Shown here piece after piece: positions 34,422 through 43,401 of a stretch of 56,192 nt of DNA. The position numbers were made by a program, and so were the translations under genes. The notes below the pieces were generated by a model. The model saw nothing but the letters and a program-made list of their open reading frames with translations. It had not been told where the DNA came from and searched no databases. The first letter of the stretch is position 1. Every line of letters begins with the position of its first letter. Source of the DNA: an uncultured Porphyromonas sp. (lineage in GTDB: Bacteria; Bacteroidota; Bacteroidia; Bacteroidales; Porphyromonadaceae); contig NZ_CAJZFJ010000005.1 in the NCBI RefSeq assembly GCF_915070105.1, positions 1-56,192 on the forward strand, given 5' to 3'.

Positions 34422-34709
34422 TACCCCTCCAATGCACCCGTAGATAGGGGGAGCGGAATGGGCGTCACATCCGTGTCACAACAGCCACGCCACGGGGCAC
34501 TCCCCAACCCTCCCCGAGCAGGCGAAGAGTCGCCAGGGGGCGATGTATACCTAGGGGATAAGATATATGGAGAGAGGAAGGAGGAGAGAGGAAGGAGGAA
34601 AGACCAAAGGGGGAAGTAAAACTGAACGGAAGGGAGAGATGTAAAACCTTTATACCTTTATACTGGTTATTGTGGTGATTAATATTATATAACTTAGATC
34701 AATTTCATT
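34422..34709. other. Non-coding stretch with a homopurine tract
   Basis: No gene. Contains 35 purines in a row at 34569-34603, including the 14-bp repeat GAGAGAGGAAGGAG twice. A possible promoter (TTG, 17 nt, TAACTTAG at 34690-34697) sits very close to the next start codon. The rest of 34143-34289 is pyrimidine-rich and also empty. Confidence 0.4.
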
Positions 34710-35150
34710 ATGAAGAGATTCTTGGCCTTTGCCCTCGCGTTCCTCGCCCTGTCAGTGACGACTCTCCGAGCAGACGACGACCGCATCATCGAGTTCAGAG
34801 AACTCCCTAAGACTGCACAGCAGTTCGTGACCAAGTACTTCGCTGGCCGTGAACCCGTCCTCGTCAAGCAGGATCGCGACTTCATGTCCACGACCTATGA
34901 GGTAACTCTCTCCGATGGTACAGAAATTGACTTCTTCTCCAATGGCCAATGGAAGGATGTCGATGTCAAGTATAACACGATGCCCCTAGGCTTCATCCCG
35001 GCCCAGATCACCAAGACCCTCAATGCCCGCCATGCTGGCGATGCGATCAAGCAGATCGAGCGCAAGGGACGAGGCTACAAGGTAGAGCTAAGCTCTGGGC
35101 TAGAAGCTTACTTCAACGCCCATCTACAGCTCGTCCGCTACGACGACTAA
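34710..35150 (+). CDS. Exported PepSY-like domain protein
   Basis: 146 aa. Signal peptide MKRFLAFALAFLALSVTTLRA, then two repeats of the small PepSY-like fold found in Bacteroidota: ELPKTAQQFVTKYFAG...YEVTLSDGTEIDFFSNGQW and IPAQITKTLNARHAGDAIKQIERKGRGYKVELSSGLEAYFN. Periplasmic; members of this group are thought to bind or inhibit other proteins, but no activity can be read here. The superoxide dismutase gene starts 15 nt later, so the two are likely one operon, which may hint at a shared stress role. Confidence 0.85.
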   Translation: MKRFLAFALAFLALSVTTLRADDDRIIEFRELPKTAQQFVTKYFAGREPVLVKQDRDFMSTTYEVTLSDGTEIDFFSNGQWKDVDVKYNTMPLGFIPAQITKTLNARHAGDAIKQIERKGRGYKVELSSGLEAYFNAHLQLVRYDD

Positions 35151-35165
35151 CCCCTATATCCATAG

Positions 35166-35924
35166 ATGAAGAGACGAAGCATCATCACGCTGACCCTCCT
35201 CGGTCTCATTCTACTCTCCACCCCTGTGCTCTCCGCACAGGGTGGAGATAAGGTGAGCCATGAGGCAGGACGTCAGCCCAACACCACCGCTCAGCAGGCT
35301 CAGGCCGACAGTGCCCTCTATCGACTGATCCCCCTCCCCTACCCCACCAATGCCCTAGAGCCTGTCATCAGTGAGCGCACTGTGAAGCTCCACCACGGCA
35401 AGCACCTAGCAGGCTACGTCACGAAGCTGAACCAGCTCCTCCGTGAGAGCCGGCTCTTGGAACGTGACCTCGTGAAGCTGGTAAAGTTCGCTAGTGGCTC
35501 GATCTTCGACAACGCAGGTCAGCTACTGAACCACAACCTATACTTCACGCAGTTCAAGCCCGCCGTCATGGATCGCATTGACGAGCCTAAGGGTAACCTA
35601 GCGGAGGCTATCAAGCGTAGCTTCGGGAGCTTCGAGAAGTTCCGTGAGCAGTTTGAGAAGGCAGGTGTATCGATCTTCGGCTCTGGCTGGCTGTGGCTCG
35701 CTACGGATGAGGCAGGACGTCTCTATGTAGACAAGGAGCCCAACGCAGGCAACCCCGTGACCTCAGGTCTCATCCCCCTACTCGGGATCGACATCTGGGA
35801 GCACGCCTACTACCTCGACTATGAGAATAGACGTGCCGAGCATCTCAAGCAGATCTGGCACATCATCGACTGGGAGGTAGTCAGTCGTCGCTACGAGGAG
35901 CGTGCGAGCTTCTACGCTAAATAG
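35166..35924 (+). CDS. sod: Exported Fe/Mn superoxide dismutase
   Basis: 252 aa. Converts superoxide to peroxide and oxygen. It has an N-terminal signal peptide (IITLTLLGLILLSTPVLSAQ) and a ~25-residue linker before the SOD fold, so it acts outside the cytoplasm, unlike the usual cytoplasmic enzyme. Metal ligands are in place: H76 (KLHHGKH), H123 (LLNHNLYF), and Asp and His in GIDIWEHAYYLDY; Y84 is the gateway Tyr. Q119 (NAGQLLNH) is at the Fe-type position, as in the cambialistic P. gingivalis SOD, and FGSGWLWL is standard. Follows the PepSY-like gene by 15 nt and ends at a long terminator. Confidence 0.93.
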   Translation: MKRRSIITLTLLGLILLSTPVLSAQGGDKVSHEAGRQPNTTAQQAQADSALYRLIPLPYPTNALEPVISERTVKLHHGKHLAGYVTKLNQLLRESRLLERDLVKLVKFASGSIFDNAGQLLNHNLYFTQFKPAVMDRIDEPKGNLAEAIKRSFGSFEKFREQFEKAGVSIFGSGWLWLATDEAGRLYVDKEPNAGNPVTSGLIPLLGIDIWEHAYYLDYENRRAEHLKQIWHIIDWEVVSRRYEERASFYAK

Positions 35925-35950
35925 ACACTCCCCCCCTTATCCACTATCCC

Positions 35951-36005
35951 CCTATACAGCGAGAGGGCTATCCACTAGGTGTGGATAGCCCTCTCGCTGT
36001 ATAGG
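35951..36005. terminator. Bidirectional terminator between sod and the lipoprotein gene
   Basis: 25-bp perfect stem (arms 35951-35975 and 35981-36005, starting CCTATACAGCGAG) with loop TAGGT, between convergent genes. Confidence 0.8.
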
Positions 36006-36029
36006 AGTGTGGGGGATTAAGTGCGGGGA

Positions 36030-37112
36030 TTAAAAGTAGCCCTCAGGATCGTTGTTATGCTCGTAGCTAGAGAAGTAACGATAGAAGTCCATCGCAATGC
36101 TCTCCCAGTCCTGCGTACCTAGCAGGGACATTAGACGACGAGCTATCACCTGATGCCCACTAGGAAGATCCTTGAGAGGGATAGGAAGGAAGGTTATCTT
36201 CTTGAGTTCCTCCTCACTCTTACCCGCCTCCTTAGCCTCCTGGACTCGGCGGTCATAATCCGCTTGCATCCTCATTACAATATCATCTTGGAAGTCCTCC
36301 TTGTCTGCGTAGACACTGATTGGGAGCTTGAGATGCAGGAGTTGACGTCCTGCCTTAACGGCATCGTTAGGAGCATAGAAGGGAGAAGCCTTTCCATCTT
36401 GAAGTTTTCCCTTAGGGGTATGCCATAGGGCAATATTCAGGTTGAACTGACTGATGGTGGGGAACTGCAGATACCCCTTGATCCCGATGGGTTCCGTATC
36501 GGGGAGGAAGGTATAGAGGTTCTTACCATCAGGACCCACAGGACTCTTGGTAGCAGAGCCATTCCACACGTTGGTATCGCAGTAGACATACTTGAGGATG
36601 TTCGTAGGGTCAGCTGGATTAAGTTCCACTTGCGCCCCATCAAACCCCTTTGCTTCCGTTGGATAGAAGAAGAACTGATAGTTACTACGATTGGCTTCGG
36701 AGGTGTACTCAGTGTTGAGCGTATCTCCCTTAGCATTGAAGAGGAGAATCTTCACTCCATAGTCTGGAGCATCAGCAGAGCCACCACCATAGTCGTGCGT
36801 CATATAGGCGATGAGATCCCAGTAGGGGTGCTTGGCATCCTGCCTGAGTACCCACGACTTTCCTGACCTCACGAAGGTGAACTCCTGAATATCATAGATA
36901 TTACGGTGGACATACTTCCCACCTGAGGGTACGAAGTGGTAGTTCTTACGACCATGTAGGTGTCCCATACTGAGGGAAACCTTAACCATAGTAATCTCAT
37001 TATCAGACCCACCTATGGGGACAGGGACAATCACATCCTTACCGCAGGAGGTAAGGATAAGGGCGAGAGCTAGGAGGCAGAGGGAGAGGCCTTGTTTTAG
37101 ATTCTTTTTCAT
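36030..37112 (-). CDS. His-rich lipoprotein, last gene of the TonB uptake operon
   Basis: 360 aa. Lipoprotein signal CLLALALILTSC (Cys ~23). The mature part is rich in His near the N-terminus (SMGHLHGRKNYHFVPSGGKYVHRN, ~50-73), a likely metal or haem site. The central KYVYCDTNVWNG and PIGIKGYLQF match YAYCDVFAGKKNPVGLTGLLQF in the neighbouring lipoprotein, and IALWH matches ITLAH, so the two are diverged paralogues. The C-terminal ~90 residues are extra and end in QDWESIAMDFYRYFSSYEH. Downstream of the TonB receptor on the minus strand, it probably captures ligand at the surface. No named family recognised. Confidence 0.75.
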   Translation of the reverse strand: MKKNLKQGLSLCLLALALILTSCGKDVIVPVPIGGSDNEITMVKVSLSMGHLHGRKNYHFVPSGGKYVHRNIYDIQEFTFVRSGKSWVLRQDAKHPYWDLIAYMTHDYGGGSADAPDYGVKILLFNAKGDTLNTEYTSEANRSNYQFFFYPTEAKGFDGAQVELNPADPTNILKYVYCDTNVWNGSATKSPVGPDGKNLYTFLPDTEPIGIKGYLQFPTISQFNLNIALWHTPKGKLQDGKASPFYAPNDAVKAGRQLLHLKLPISVYADKEDFQDDIVMRMQADYDRRVQEAKEAGKSEEELKKITFLPIPLKDLPSGHQVIARRLMSLLGTQDWESIAMDFYRYFSSYEHNNDPEGYF

Positions 37113-37141
37113 CTTAGTTAGAGGTGCTAGGGAACATATTT

Positions 37142-37897
37142 CTATTGAGCACTGATGGAGAAGTTTATACGAAGATTGATATCTGTATCAGCCCCCGGGG
37201 TAACAATAGATGCGAAGGGGCGGACGACGCCAGGGGAGATGAACTTCGTGTTGAAGAAGTGAGCCAGAGTGATAACCATACTCATATCCTTCTGCTTCTT
37301 GGATGAGGTAGCCTCTGGCTTAACAAACTGGAGGAGACCAGTCAGCCCTACGGGATTCTTCTTCCCCGCAAAGACGTCACAGTAGGCATAACTATAGCTC
37401 ATAAGAATAGGAGTCTCGATATACTTAACCTTATCCGTGACATCAGGATCTACCTCCTTGAAGAAATGCTGGTGGCGATTGATCTGCTCATCGGAGACGA
37501 GCTGGTCGTTCATGAGCTCACCCGAGAGGTTCTTGTAGGCGATCTTCAGTAGGTAGACACGATTGGGTGTCTTGGCGGTACTCTCGACGGTGAACTTCTT
37601 GGAGTAGCCTGCCCCCTCGATGAAGCGGACGGTCGCCCCCCTCTGATCCAAGCCTATCTTCTGTACAGCCGCTGTGGAGAGGTCTACATCATCGAGGGTC
37701 GTCTCGGTGGAGAAGGTCTTACCTGCCTTTAGGGTCGCCTCGGTGAGGGTGAGTTCGGCGAAGGTGGGATTATCATGCCCCTTGTTCTGCCTTTCGTCTA
37801 CGGGTGGCTTCGGTGTATTCTTGCCACAGGAGACCAGCGTGCCGGTGAGGGCTAGGGCGAATGCTCCGAGGAGGAGCGGTGCTAGTGTCTTACTCAT
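37142..37897 (-). CDS. Lipoprotein paralogue, TonB uptake operon
   Basis: 251 aa. Lipoprotein signal GAFALALTGTLVSC (Cys ~24), linker, then a beta-rich body. Shared block with the next gene: PILMSYSYAYCDVFAGKKNPVGLTGLLQF (given here in parts: YAYCD; PVGLTGLLQF). Contains INRHQHFFKE (three His/Phe-rich residues) as a possible ligand site. It lies between the receptor (58-nt gap) and the longer paralogue (29-nt gap), clearly one operon. Ligand unknown; zinc or haem is the best guess from the receptor. Confidence 0.75.
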   Translation of the reverse strand: MSKTLAPLLLGAFALALTGTLVSCGKNTPKPPVDERQNKGHDNPTFAELTLTEATLKAGKTFSTETTLDDVDLSTAAVQKIGLDQRGATVRFIEGAGYSKKFTVESTAKTPNRVYLLKIAYKNLSGELMNDQLVSDEQINRHQHFFKEVDPDVTDKVKYIETPILMSYSYAYCDVFAGKKNPVGLTGLLQFVKPEATSSKKQKDMSMVITLAHFFNTKFISPGVVRPFASIVTPGADTDINLRINFSISAQ

Positions 37898-37955
37898 TGC
37901 TTTATTATTGATAAGAGAGTTCTGTCAAAGGTGTGGAGGGATAAGCAAGGATCTG

Positions 37956-40307
37956 CTAGAAGTGCCAGTGCAGAGCGAGACGGATGTCCCGCCCGACATC
38001 GTGCGAGTAGTAGCGTGCGCGGTTCGTGTACTCCTTGTACTCGGTGTCGAGGAGGTTATCGACACTGAGGGAGAGACTGAGCGACTGCCGCTCCGTCATC
38101 TGCTTCGTCACACGAGCCTCGAGCCCGAAGAGATGGTAGGCAGGCGGACTCTGGGTGAGGTCGGTAGCAGGGTCAAAGCGACGCTGACGATCTACGAAGC
38201 GGTGCGAGAGCGAGAACTCCCCCGTGTACGAAGAGCCAAAGGCCTTGCGTAGACCAAGCTCCTCCGAGATCCTAAGCGCAGGAATATAGGGATAGTAGCG
38301 TCCCGTCTTCATCTCATTCGCCCAGATCATAGAGCCCTGCACACGGGCATAGAGGAGACTAGGGATGAAGAAGTAACGGGCATCGAGGTCGAGCCCACGG
38401 AAGAAGGCATCACTCTGCTTGTAGCGGAAGACGGGATACTGCCCCGCCAGCGTCTCGGCATACTCCTGCGAAGGCTCATCATAGATATAGCCCTTGATCC
38501 AATGCAGGTAGCCATCGAGCGTCAGATCCCATCGCTCAGAGTGATGGACGAGGGAGCTCACCCACTTGTAGCCTCGCTCGGAGCGCAGTGTGCGGTCACC
38601 GTAGACGAAGATAGCAGAGCCGTGCTGGCTACCTAGGCTATAGAGCTCCTGCACGTGAGGGCTGCGCCAGGCGAGTCCGAAGTTGGAGGTTACCTTCCAT
38701 CCCTGCCCGAGGTGAAGGTGTCCGCCTAGGCTGTAGGTGAGGTTCAGGAAGGAATGGTCGCCCGAGAAGTATTGGCCTGCGACATCGTAGCCTGCTACGG
38801 ACATCTGCTGACCGTCTAGGCGCACACCCAGCTCTGCCCCGAAGTGATCATCCGCATAACGCTGTAGGGCATAGCCGCCCCAGGTGCTCTGGGTATAGTT
38901 GGGGATAGGGGGGGTGAAGCCTGTACCACTATTGCTGTAGTTGTCCACGTACTCGCCATGTACCCCAGCCTCGCTGTCCCAGCGGTGGTAGTGCTTGCGC
39001 CATGAGGCATCGAGCTGGGTGGAGGAGAGAGAGAGGGAGAGGGTGGGGACATTGGCATAGGCGGTATTACGGCGGATCGCATACTCGTCTCTATTGTCCC
39101 GCTGGAGCGAGGCCTGCAGGGTGAAGCGACCGAGGTGGTCGTTCTCCCAGCTCCCCTTGACCTTGCCGAGGTAGTGGACGACATGGTGGTAGGGATTGCT
39201 GATACTGCGGGAGAAGGGGCGGAAGATGTCGGGCATACCACGGCGTAGGAGTTCCGCCATACCCTCACGGCTACGTAGGTGCCCCGAGGGAAGGAGACCC
39301 GTCTTATTCTCATAGCGACTGAAGAGCCCTTCGACACTCCACTCCCCGTGCTTCCAGCCCAGTGCTAGCGAGGTATTGAACTCACGCACACCGGTATTCA
39401 TCAGCCGATACTTAGCCGAGGAGCGGTCACCAGCATTGGTATAGGAGCCTTGCACTCGGTAGGCGAGGCTTCGATCAGAGAGCGTCGCACCCTCTAGGTG
39501 TAGCGAGGTACTTCCCCGATGACCATTGGTAGCATAGGCAGCCCCGACGGCTCCGTGGAGCGACTCCTCGCCGTAGGGTAGACCCGCCTGCTCCATGACG
39601 ATAGCACCCGCCATAGCCTCGGCACCATAGCGTACGGCCTCGGCACCCTTGATGACCTGTATGTGATTATTACCCTCGACATCCACCTCAGGGGCATGGT
39701 CCTCGCCCCACTGCTGTCCGGACTGGCGCACACCATTATTCATGATGAGCACACGATTGCCATACATACCGTGGATGACAGGCTTGGCGGTCGTGGTGCC
39801 CGTCTGTAGGCTCGTCACACCGCTGATCTCGGTGAGGAGCGAGGCGAGGTTACGCCCGAGGCTTCGCTCGATCTGCTGGGAGCTGAGACGACTGACCACG
39901 GCATTAGCCGAGACCACACGACGTGTACCCTGCACGGTGACCCCCGTGAGGACACGCTCCTCGCTCGTCATATATAGGGTATAGTTCCCTTCGGTAGGAC
40001 TCCCTTCGCTACGGCGGAGGGTCTCGAGGGAGACGAAGCCCTCATGATAGCCGAGGACGTGGACATGTAGGCCATCGGTCTCTTTGGGAGAGAGGGATAG
40101 CCTGATCTCGCCAGAGGCATTGGCCTGATACGTTTGCTTGCCGAGGTGTGCGACAGCCTGTGGGAGGGGCTCCTTCGTACGAGCATCGAGGATGCGTACG
40201 AGGATACTCCTCACCGCCACCTGTGCCCTAGCTGGAATATAAAGCCCAAGGAGAAGGACAAGGAGCACACACCGGTACCAAGGATGGATACGTGATGAAT
40301 GATACAT
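37956..40307 (-). CDS. TonB-dependent receptor, probable metal (zinc-like) or haem uptake
   Basis: 783 aa. Signal peptide ending LGLYIPARAQ, an N-terminal carboxypeptidase-regulatory-like domain (ILDARTKEPLPQAVAHL, ~35-110), the plug with VTVQGTRRVVSANAV and HGMYGNRVLIMNNGVRQ followed by SGQQWGEDHAPEVD (~170-215), and a barrel ending in the terminal Phe of LALHWHF. The GQQW-DHAPE block is typical of the ZnuD-like metal receptors. The barrel carries many His in likely extracellular loops. Gene order (small CxxC membrane protein, receptor, two lipoproteins) supports metal or haem acquisition. Ligand not proven. Confidence 0.88.
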   Translation of the reverse strand: MYHSSRIHPWYRCVLLVLLLGLYIPARAQVAVRSILVRILDARTKEPLPQAVAHLGKQTYQANASGEIRLSLSPKETDGLHVHVLGYHEGFVSLETLRRSEGSPTEGNYTLYMTSEERVLTGVTVQGTRRVVSANAVVSRLSSQQIERSLGRNLASLLTEISGVTSLQTGTTTAKPVIHGMYGNRVLIMNNGVRQSGQQWGEDHAPEVDVEGNNHIQVIKGAEAVRYGAEAMAGAIVMEQAGLPYGEESLHGAVGAAYATNGHRGSTSLHLEGATLSDRSLAYRVQGSYTNAGDRSSAKYRLMNTGVREFNTSLALGWKHGEWSVEGLFSRYENKTGLLPSGHLRSREGMAELLRRGMPDIFRPFSRSISNPYHHVVHYLGKVKGSWENDHLGRFTLQASLQRDNRDEYAIRRNTAYANVPTLSLSLSSTQLDASWRKHYHRWDSEAGVHGEYVDNYSNSGTGFTPPIPNYTQSTWGGYALQRYADDHFGAELGVRLDGQQMSVAGYDVAGQYFSGDHSFLNLTYSLGGHLHLGQGWKVTSNFGLAWRSPHVQELYSLGSQHGSAIFVYGDRTLRSERGYKWVSSLVHHSERWDLTLDGYLHWIKGYIYDEPSQEYAETLAGQYPVFRYKQSDAFFRGLDLDARYFFIPSLLYARVQGSMIWANEMKTGRYYPYIPALRISEELGLRKAFGSSYTGEFSLSHRFVDRQRRFDPATDLTQSPPAYHLFGLEARVTKQMTERQSLSLSLSVDNLLDTEYKEYTNRARYYSHDVGRDIRLALHWHF

Positions 40308-40531
40308 GAAAGGGTGAATGGGATGATGTACTCATCGAGTAGCTGTGCACCATAGAGCTGGCACACGAGGAGACTCGATAAGACAGATAGAGACATGGAT
40401 GAGACGACCCTCGGATAGGGCGCTCACACATATAGGGTTGGATATGGAATCGTAATGCGGGGCGGAGGAGCTCCATCCATAGGAACGTCCCCCATCGGAG
40501 AGGCACAGAGCGCCCCTCAAGCCTTCGTGGC

Positions 40532-40873
40532 TTAGGCTAAGGTATCAGCAGGTGGTGCTCGTAGCTGGGCTAGGCACAGATGGTCACACGACCAGATGCT
40601 CTCGAGGCGAGTGCCGAGGAGGCGCACACCGAGCACCGAGGCGAGTAATGCGACACCTAGAGCTAGAGCTAGGAACGGGGTATGGACGAACTGACAGAGC
40701 ACACATCCCGTCTGGTCTACGTGCGTGGTCAGCTCCTGTGAGGAGGACATAGAGACGGCCTGCACATCATCAGCTCGGTGGCTGAAGTCATGCAGGGTAA
40801 CCATCGCTAGGAGCCCTAGGAAGAGCCCTAGGAAGATGGCAGCTAATCGTCTGCGCTGTCCTATCCTATACAT
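40532..40873 (-). CDS. Small membrane protein with CxxC and His pairs (DUF2946-like)
   Basis: 113 aa. Two membrane helices (~11-27, AAIFLGLFLGLLAMVTL; ~66-86, TPFLALALGVALLASVLGV) around a short outer loop holding H28 and H32 (LHDFSH) and C57-VL-C60 (QTGCVLCQFVH), a credible metal site. The C-terminus LRAPPA is as in small proteins that precede metal TonB receptors (DUF2946-like). Its -7 box is only 21 nt upstream of the ATG. First gene of the four-gene minus-strand operon; the 224-nt gap to the receptor is long and holds no ORF. Confidence 0.75.
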   Translation of the reverse strand: MYRIGQRRRLAAIFLGLFLGLLAMVTLHDFSHRADDVQAVSMSSSQELTTHVDQTGCVLCQFVHTPFLALALGVALLASVLGVRLLGTRLESIWSCDHLCLAQLRAPPADTLA

Positions 40874-40893
40874 AGAAGTAGTTCCTATGGGAG

Positions 40894-40921
40894 CAAATAT
40901 AGTAAAAAACTAGCGCACAAA
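40894..40921 (-). promoter_or_regulatory. Promoter of the metal/haem uptake operon (-7 TATATTTG, -33 TTTG)
   Basis: Minus strand: TTTG at 40921-40918, 16-nt spacer, TATATTTG at 40901-40894. Spacing is a little short of the usual 19-20. No dyad operator found by eye. Confidence 0.6.
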
Positions 40922-40946
40922 GCCATCCACAACGTAGGGGCAAAGC

Positions 40947-41294
40947 ATAATCTCTTTCGCACCCTCCATTCTTTGGCTCCTTGGGAATATTATTTCATAC
41001 CCCAGAGAGCCTTAGCTGTATCCCGAGCTGTATCCCGAGAGGGCCTAGGTATTCGTCCCGAGAAGAGCCAAATACAAGCGTCACTGGGGACATACTTAGA
41101 GCGAGGAAGTGTACACGTGTGTACACAGTTGTATACACGTGGGTATACTGTTGTGTACACACGTGTATACTCACCTGCTCTAAGTAGTAGGTATACGCTC
41201 GGTCTGTCTACACCTAGGACACAGAGGTTTCTATCTTCGGGGTATGCCCCTTGAGTCCTTCGTCCTCGCACTATGGTGATTTCATGCGTAGGCT
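40947..41294 (-). mobile_element. Family 1 MITE-like element, copy E
   Basis: Same orientation as copy A. Core 41109-41170 with 22-bp period. GACATACTTAGAGCG lies before the core and CACTATGGTGATTTCATGCGTAGGCTC at the right end, preserving the terminal repeat with small changes; the left end has lost it. A TGTATCCCGAG duplication lies in the left arm (41018-41042). It sits between two leftward transcription units. Confidence 0.7.
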
Positions 41295-41309
41295 CTGTCA
41301 ATAAAGCAA

Positions 41310-41351
41310 GTGGAGCAGTAGGAGCCCCTCTTTGGACTCCTACTGCTCCAC
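41310..41351 (-). terminator. Terminator of the DEAD-box helicase gene
   Basis: 15-bp perfect stem GTGGAGCAGTAGGAG / CTCCTACTGCTCCAC, 57 nt after the stop on the minus strand, followed in that direction by TTGCTTTATT. Confidence 0.8.
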
Positions 41352-41407
41352 GATATGGGTGGTATCGGCAGATGCCGAGAGCACCACCCTAGCTAATGAC
41401 TAGTGGA

Positions 41408-43246
41408 CTACCAGCGAGACTTCTTCTTGCCCTTATACTTATCGAAGGGTGAGGAGTGGCTATCGCCCTTTCGGCTAGAGCGGGGTGAATAGTCATCATG
41501 ATGCTTCTTCCCCTTGCGTGGTGCACGTGGACTGTCGTCGCCATGGGGACGCTTGCCCCGACGCTCACGCTTGCCCTCGGAGGCTCCTACGGCATCAGCG
41601 TAGTCTACGACGATACGCCGACCATCCACCTCGTAGCTGCTCATAGAGGAGACGACCTCTGAGGCCTCGTGCTCATCTACCTCGAAGAACGAGAAGCGGG
41701 GCATGAGATCAATCTTACCGATCTTCACACGACCTGGGACGCACTTGTTGATGAGTTCAATGAGCTTGTTGGGGTACATCTTGTCGAGCTTACCAAAGTT
41801 GATGAAGAGGCGCTTCATCCCTTCCTCGGCTACGGCATTGCGCTTGTCACGCTTCTCCTTGCGCTCTGTGGGGAGCTTACCCTTGTCATCCGCCTCCTCG
41901 ATAGCTTCCTCGCTGTCGTAGTAGTCGAGCATACGGCGAAACTCCATGAGCATAATACGGCGCAGGAGCTCCTCCTTGTCGAGCCAGTCGAGCTTGCGTA
42001 GGAGGTCGGGCAGTACACTCTCCAGTGTAGCATCCTCCGTGATATCTACTCGCTCGATGCGATCAGCTAGACCGAAGAGCTGCTTCTGACAGATCTCCTG
42101 CCCTGTCGGTAGGTTCTTGCGCTCTAGGGTAGCGTGTGAGATGCGCTCTATATCCCGAATGCGTCCTCGCTCACGGCTGTGGCAGATGGCAATGGATAGT
42201 CCCATCTTGCCCGCACGAGCTGTTCGGCCACTGCGGTGGGTGTAGCTCTCGATATCATCGGGTAGACCGTAGTGGATCACGTGGGTCAGGTCGTTCACGT
42301 CTAGTCCTCGGGCAGCGACGTCGGTAGCTACGAGGAGCTGGAGGTTGCGTATGCGGAACTTCTGCATCACATAGTCACGCTGAGCCTGAGAGAGCTCCCC
42401 GTGCAGGGCATCGGCATTATAGCCATCTCGGATCAGCTGGTCAGCGATCTCCTGAGTCTCCTTACGTGTACGGCAGAATATGATCCCATAGATACTGGGG
42501 TAATAGTCTGCGATACGCTTTAGGGCAAGGTACTTGTGGCGGGCAGAGACGACATAGTAGTGATGCTTGATATTGGCATTACCTTGGTTCTTGGTACCGA
42601 CGACGATCTCCCGAGGCTGGTGCATGTATGAGGCAGCGATCGAGCTGATCTCACGTGGCATGGTAGCCGAGAAGAGGAGGAGGTGACGCTCCTTGGGTAC
42701 CTGAGCGAGGATGGTCTGTAGGCTCTCGGTGAAGCCCATATTCAGCATCTCATCCGCTTCGTCAAGCACAACAGTCTGCACCTCGTCCAGCGAGGCGACA
42801 CCACGCTCCATGAGGTCGATCAGACGGCCTGGAGTAGCGACGATCACCTCGACTCCACGACGCAGGGTGCGTATCTGTGCCTCTATGGATGAGCCCCCAT
42901 AGACAGGGAGGATACGTACCGAGGGGAGATACTTGCTGTACTCGGTGAGGTCGTCGGAGATCTGTAGGCACAGCTCACGGGTGGGGCATAGGACGAGGGC
43001 ACGTGCATGGCCAGAGGCATTTGTCCGAGTCTTGGACTCGTCGAGGCTACGTGCGACGTTCTGTAGGAGGGGTAGGCCGAAGGCAGCAGTCTTACCTGTG
43101 CCCGTCTGGGCTAGTGCGATGAGGTCTTGGGGCTCTCCGAGGAGATGGGGGATTACAGCTTCCTGCACGGGCATAGGCTGTTCGTAGCCAAGCTCCGCTA
43201 CGGCTTGGCAAATAGGGGCACTCACCCCTAGGGCTTCAAATGTCAT
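41408..43246 (-). CDS. DEAD-box RNA helicase with DbpA-type RNA-binding domain
   Basis: 612 aa. ATP-driven RNA unwinding, probably in ribosome assembly or RNA decay at low temperature. Motifs: Q motif YEQPMPVQEAVI (~21-32), Walker A AQTGTGKT (~46-53), PTRELCLQI, TPGRLIDL, DEADEMLNMGF, SAT, then the second RecA domain with RGLDVNDLTHVIHYGLP and HRSGRTARAG. After a helical linker comes a DbpA/CsdA-like RRM (INFGKLDKMYPNKLIELINK...YEVDGRRIVVDYAD, ~470-545) and a basic Lys/Arg/His/Ser tail (545-612). The domain plan fits DeaD/CsdA. No promoter box matched in the 150 nt upstream. Confidence 0.94.
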   Translation of the reverse strand: MTFEALGVSAPICQAVAELGYEQPMPVQEAVIPHLLGEPQDLIALAQTGTGKTAAFGLPLLQNVARSLDESKTRTNASGHARALVLCPTRELCLQISDDLTEYSKYLPSVRILPVYGGSSIEAQIRTLRRGVEVIVATPGRLIDLMERGVASLDEVQTVVLDEADEMLNMGFTESLQTILAQVPKERHLLLFSATMPREISSIAASYMHQPREIVVGTKNQGNANIKHHYYVVSARHKYLALKRIADYYPSIYGIIFCRTRKETQEIADQLIRDGYNADALHGELSQAQRDYVMQKFRIRNLQLLVATDVAARGLDVNDLTHVIHYGLPDDIESYTHRSGRTARAGKMGLSIAICHSRERGRIRDIERISHATLERKNLPTGQEICQKQLFGLADRIERVDITEDATLESVLPDLLRKLDWLDKEELLRRIMLMEFRRMLDYYDSEEAIEEADDKGKLPTERKEKRDKRNAVAEEGMKRLFINFGKLDKMYPNKLIELINKCVPGRVKIGKIDLMPRFSFFEVDEHEASEVVSSMSSYEVDGRRIVVDYADAVGASEGKRERRGKRPHGDDSPRAPRKGKKHHDDYSPRSSRKGDSHSSPFDKYKGKKKSRW

Positions 43247-43401
43247 TGATTGCTCTTGTGATTAAATACGCCTAGCACTTGATTGGCTCTAGGCTGTGTG
43301 CTCTCATGGACTACCTCAGCCCAACCTCTGCACACGTTACTGATAATTTACGACGAGAGGGCATATAGCCTCGCAGCTACTCGCCCTATACAAGCATGCG
43401 T

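Noticed and set aside
37142..37897. Second HmuY copy
   Set aside because: Lipoprotein next to a TonB receptor, but it lacks the WD-A-HRY...GGA signature of HmuY and matches its own neighbour instead.
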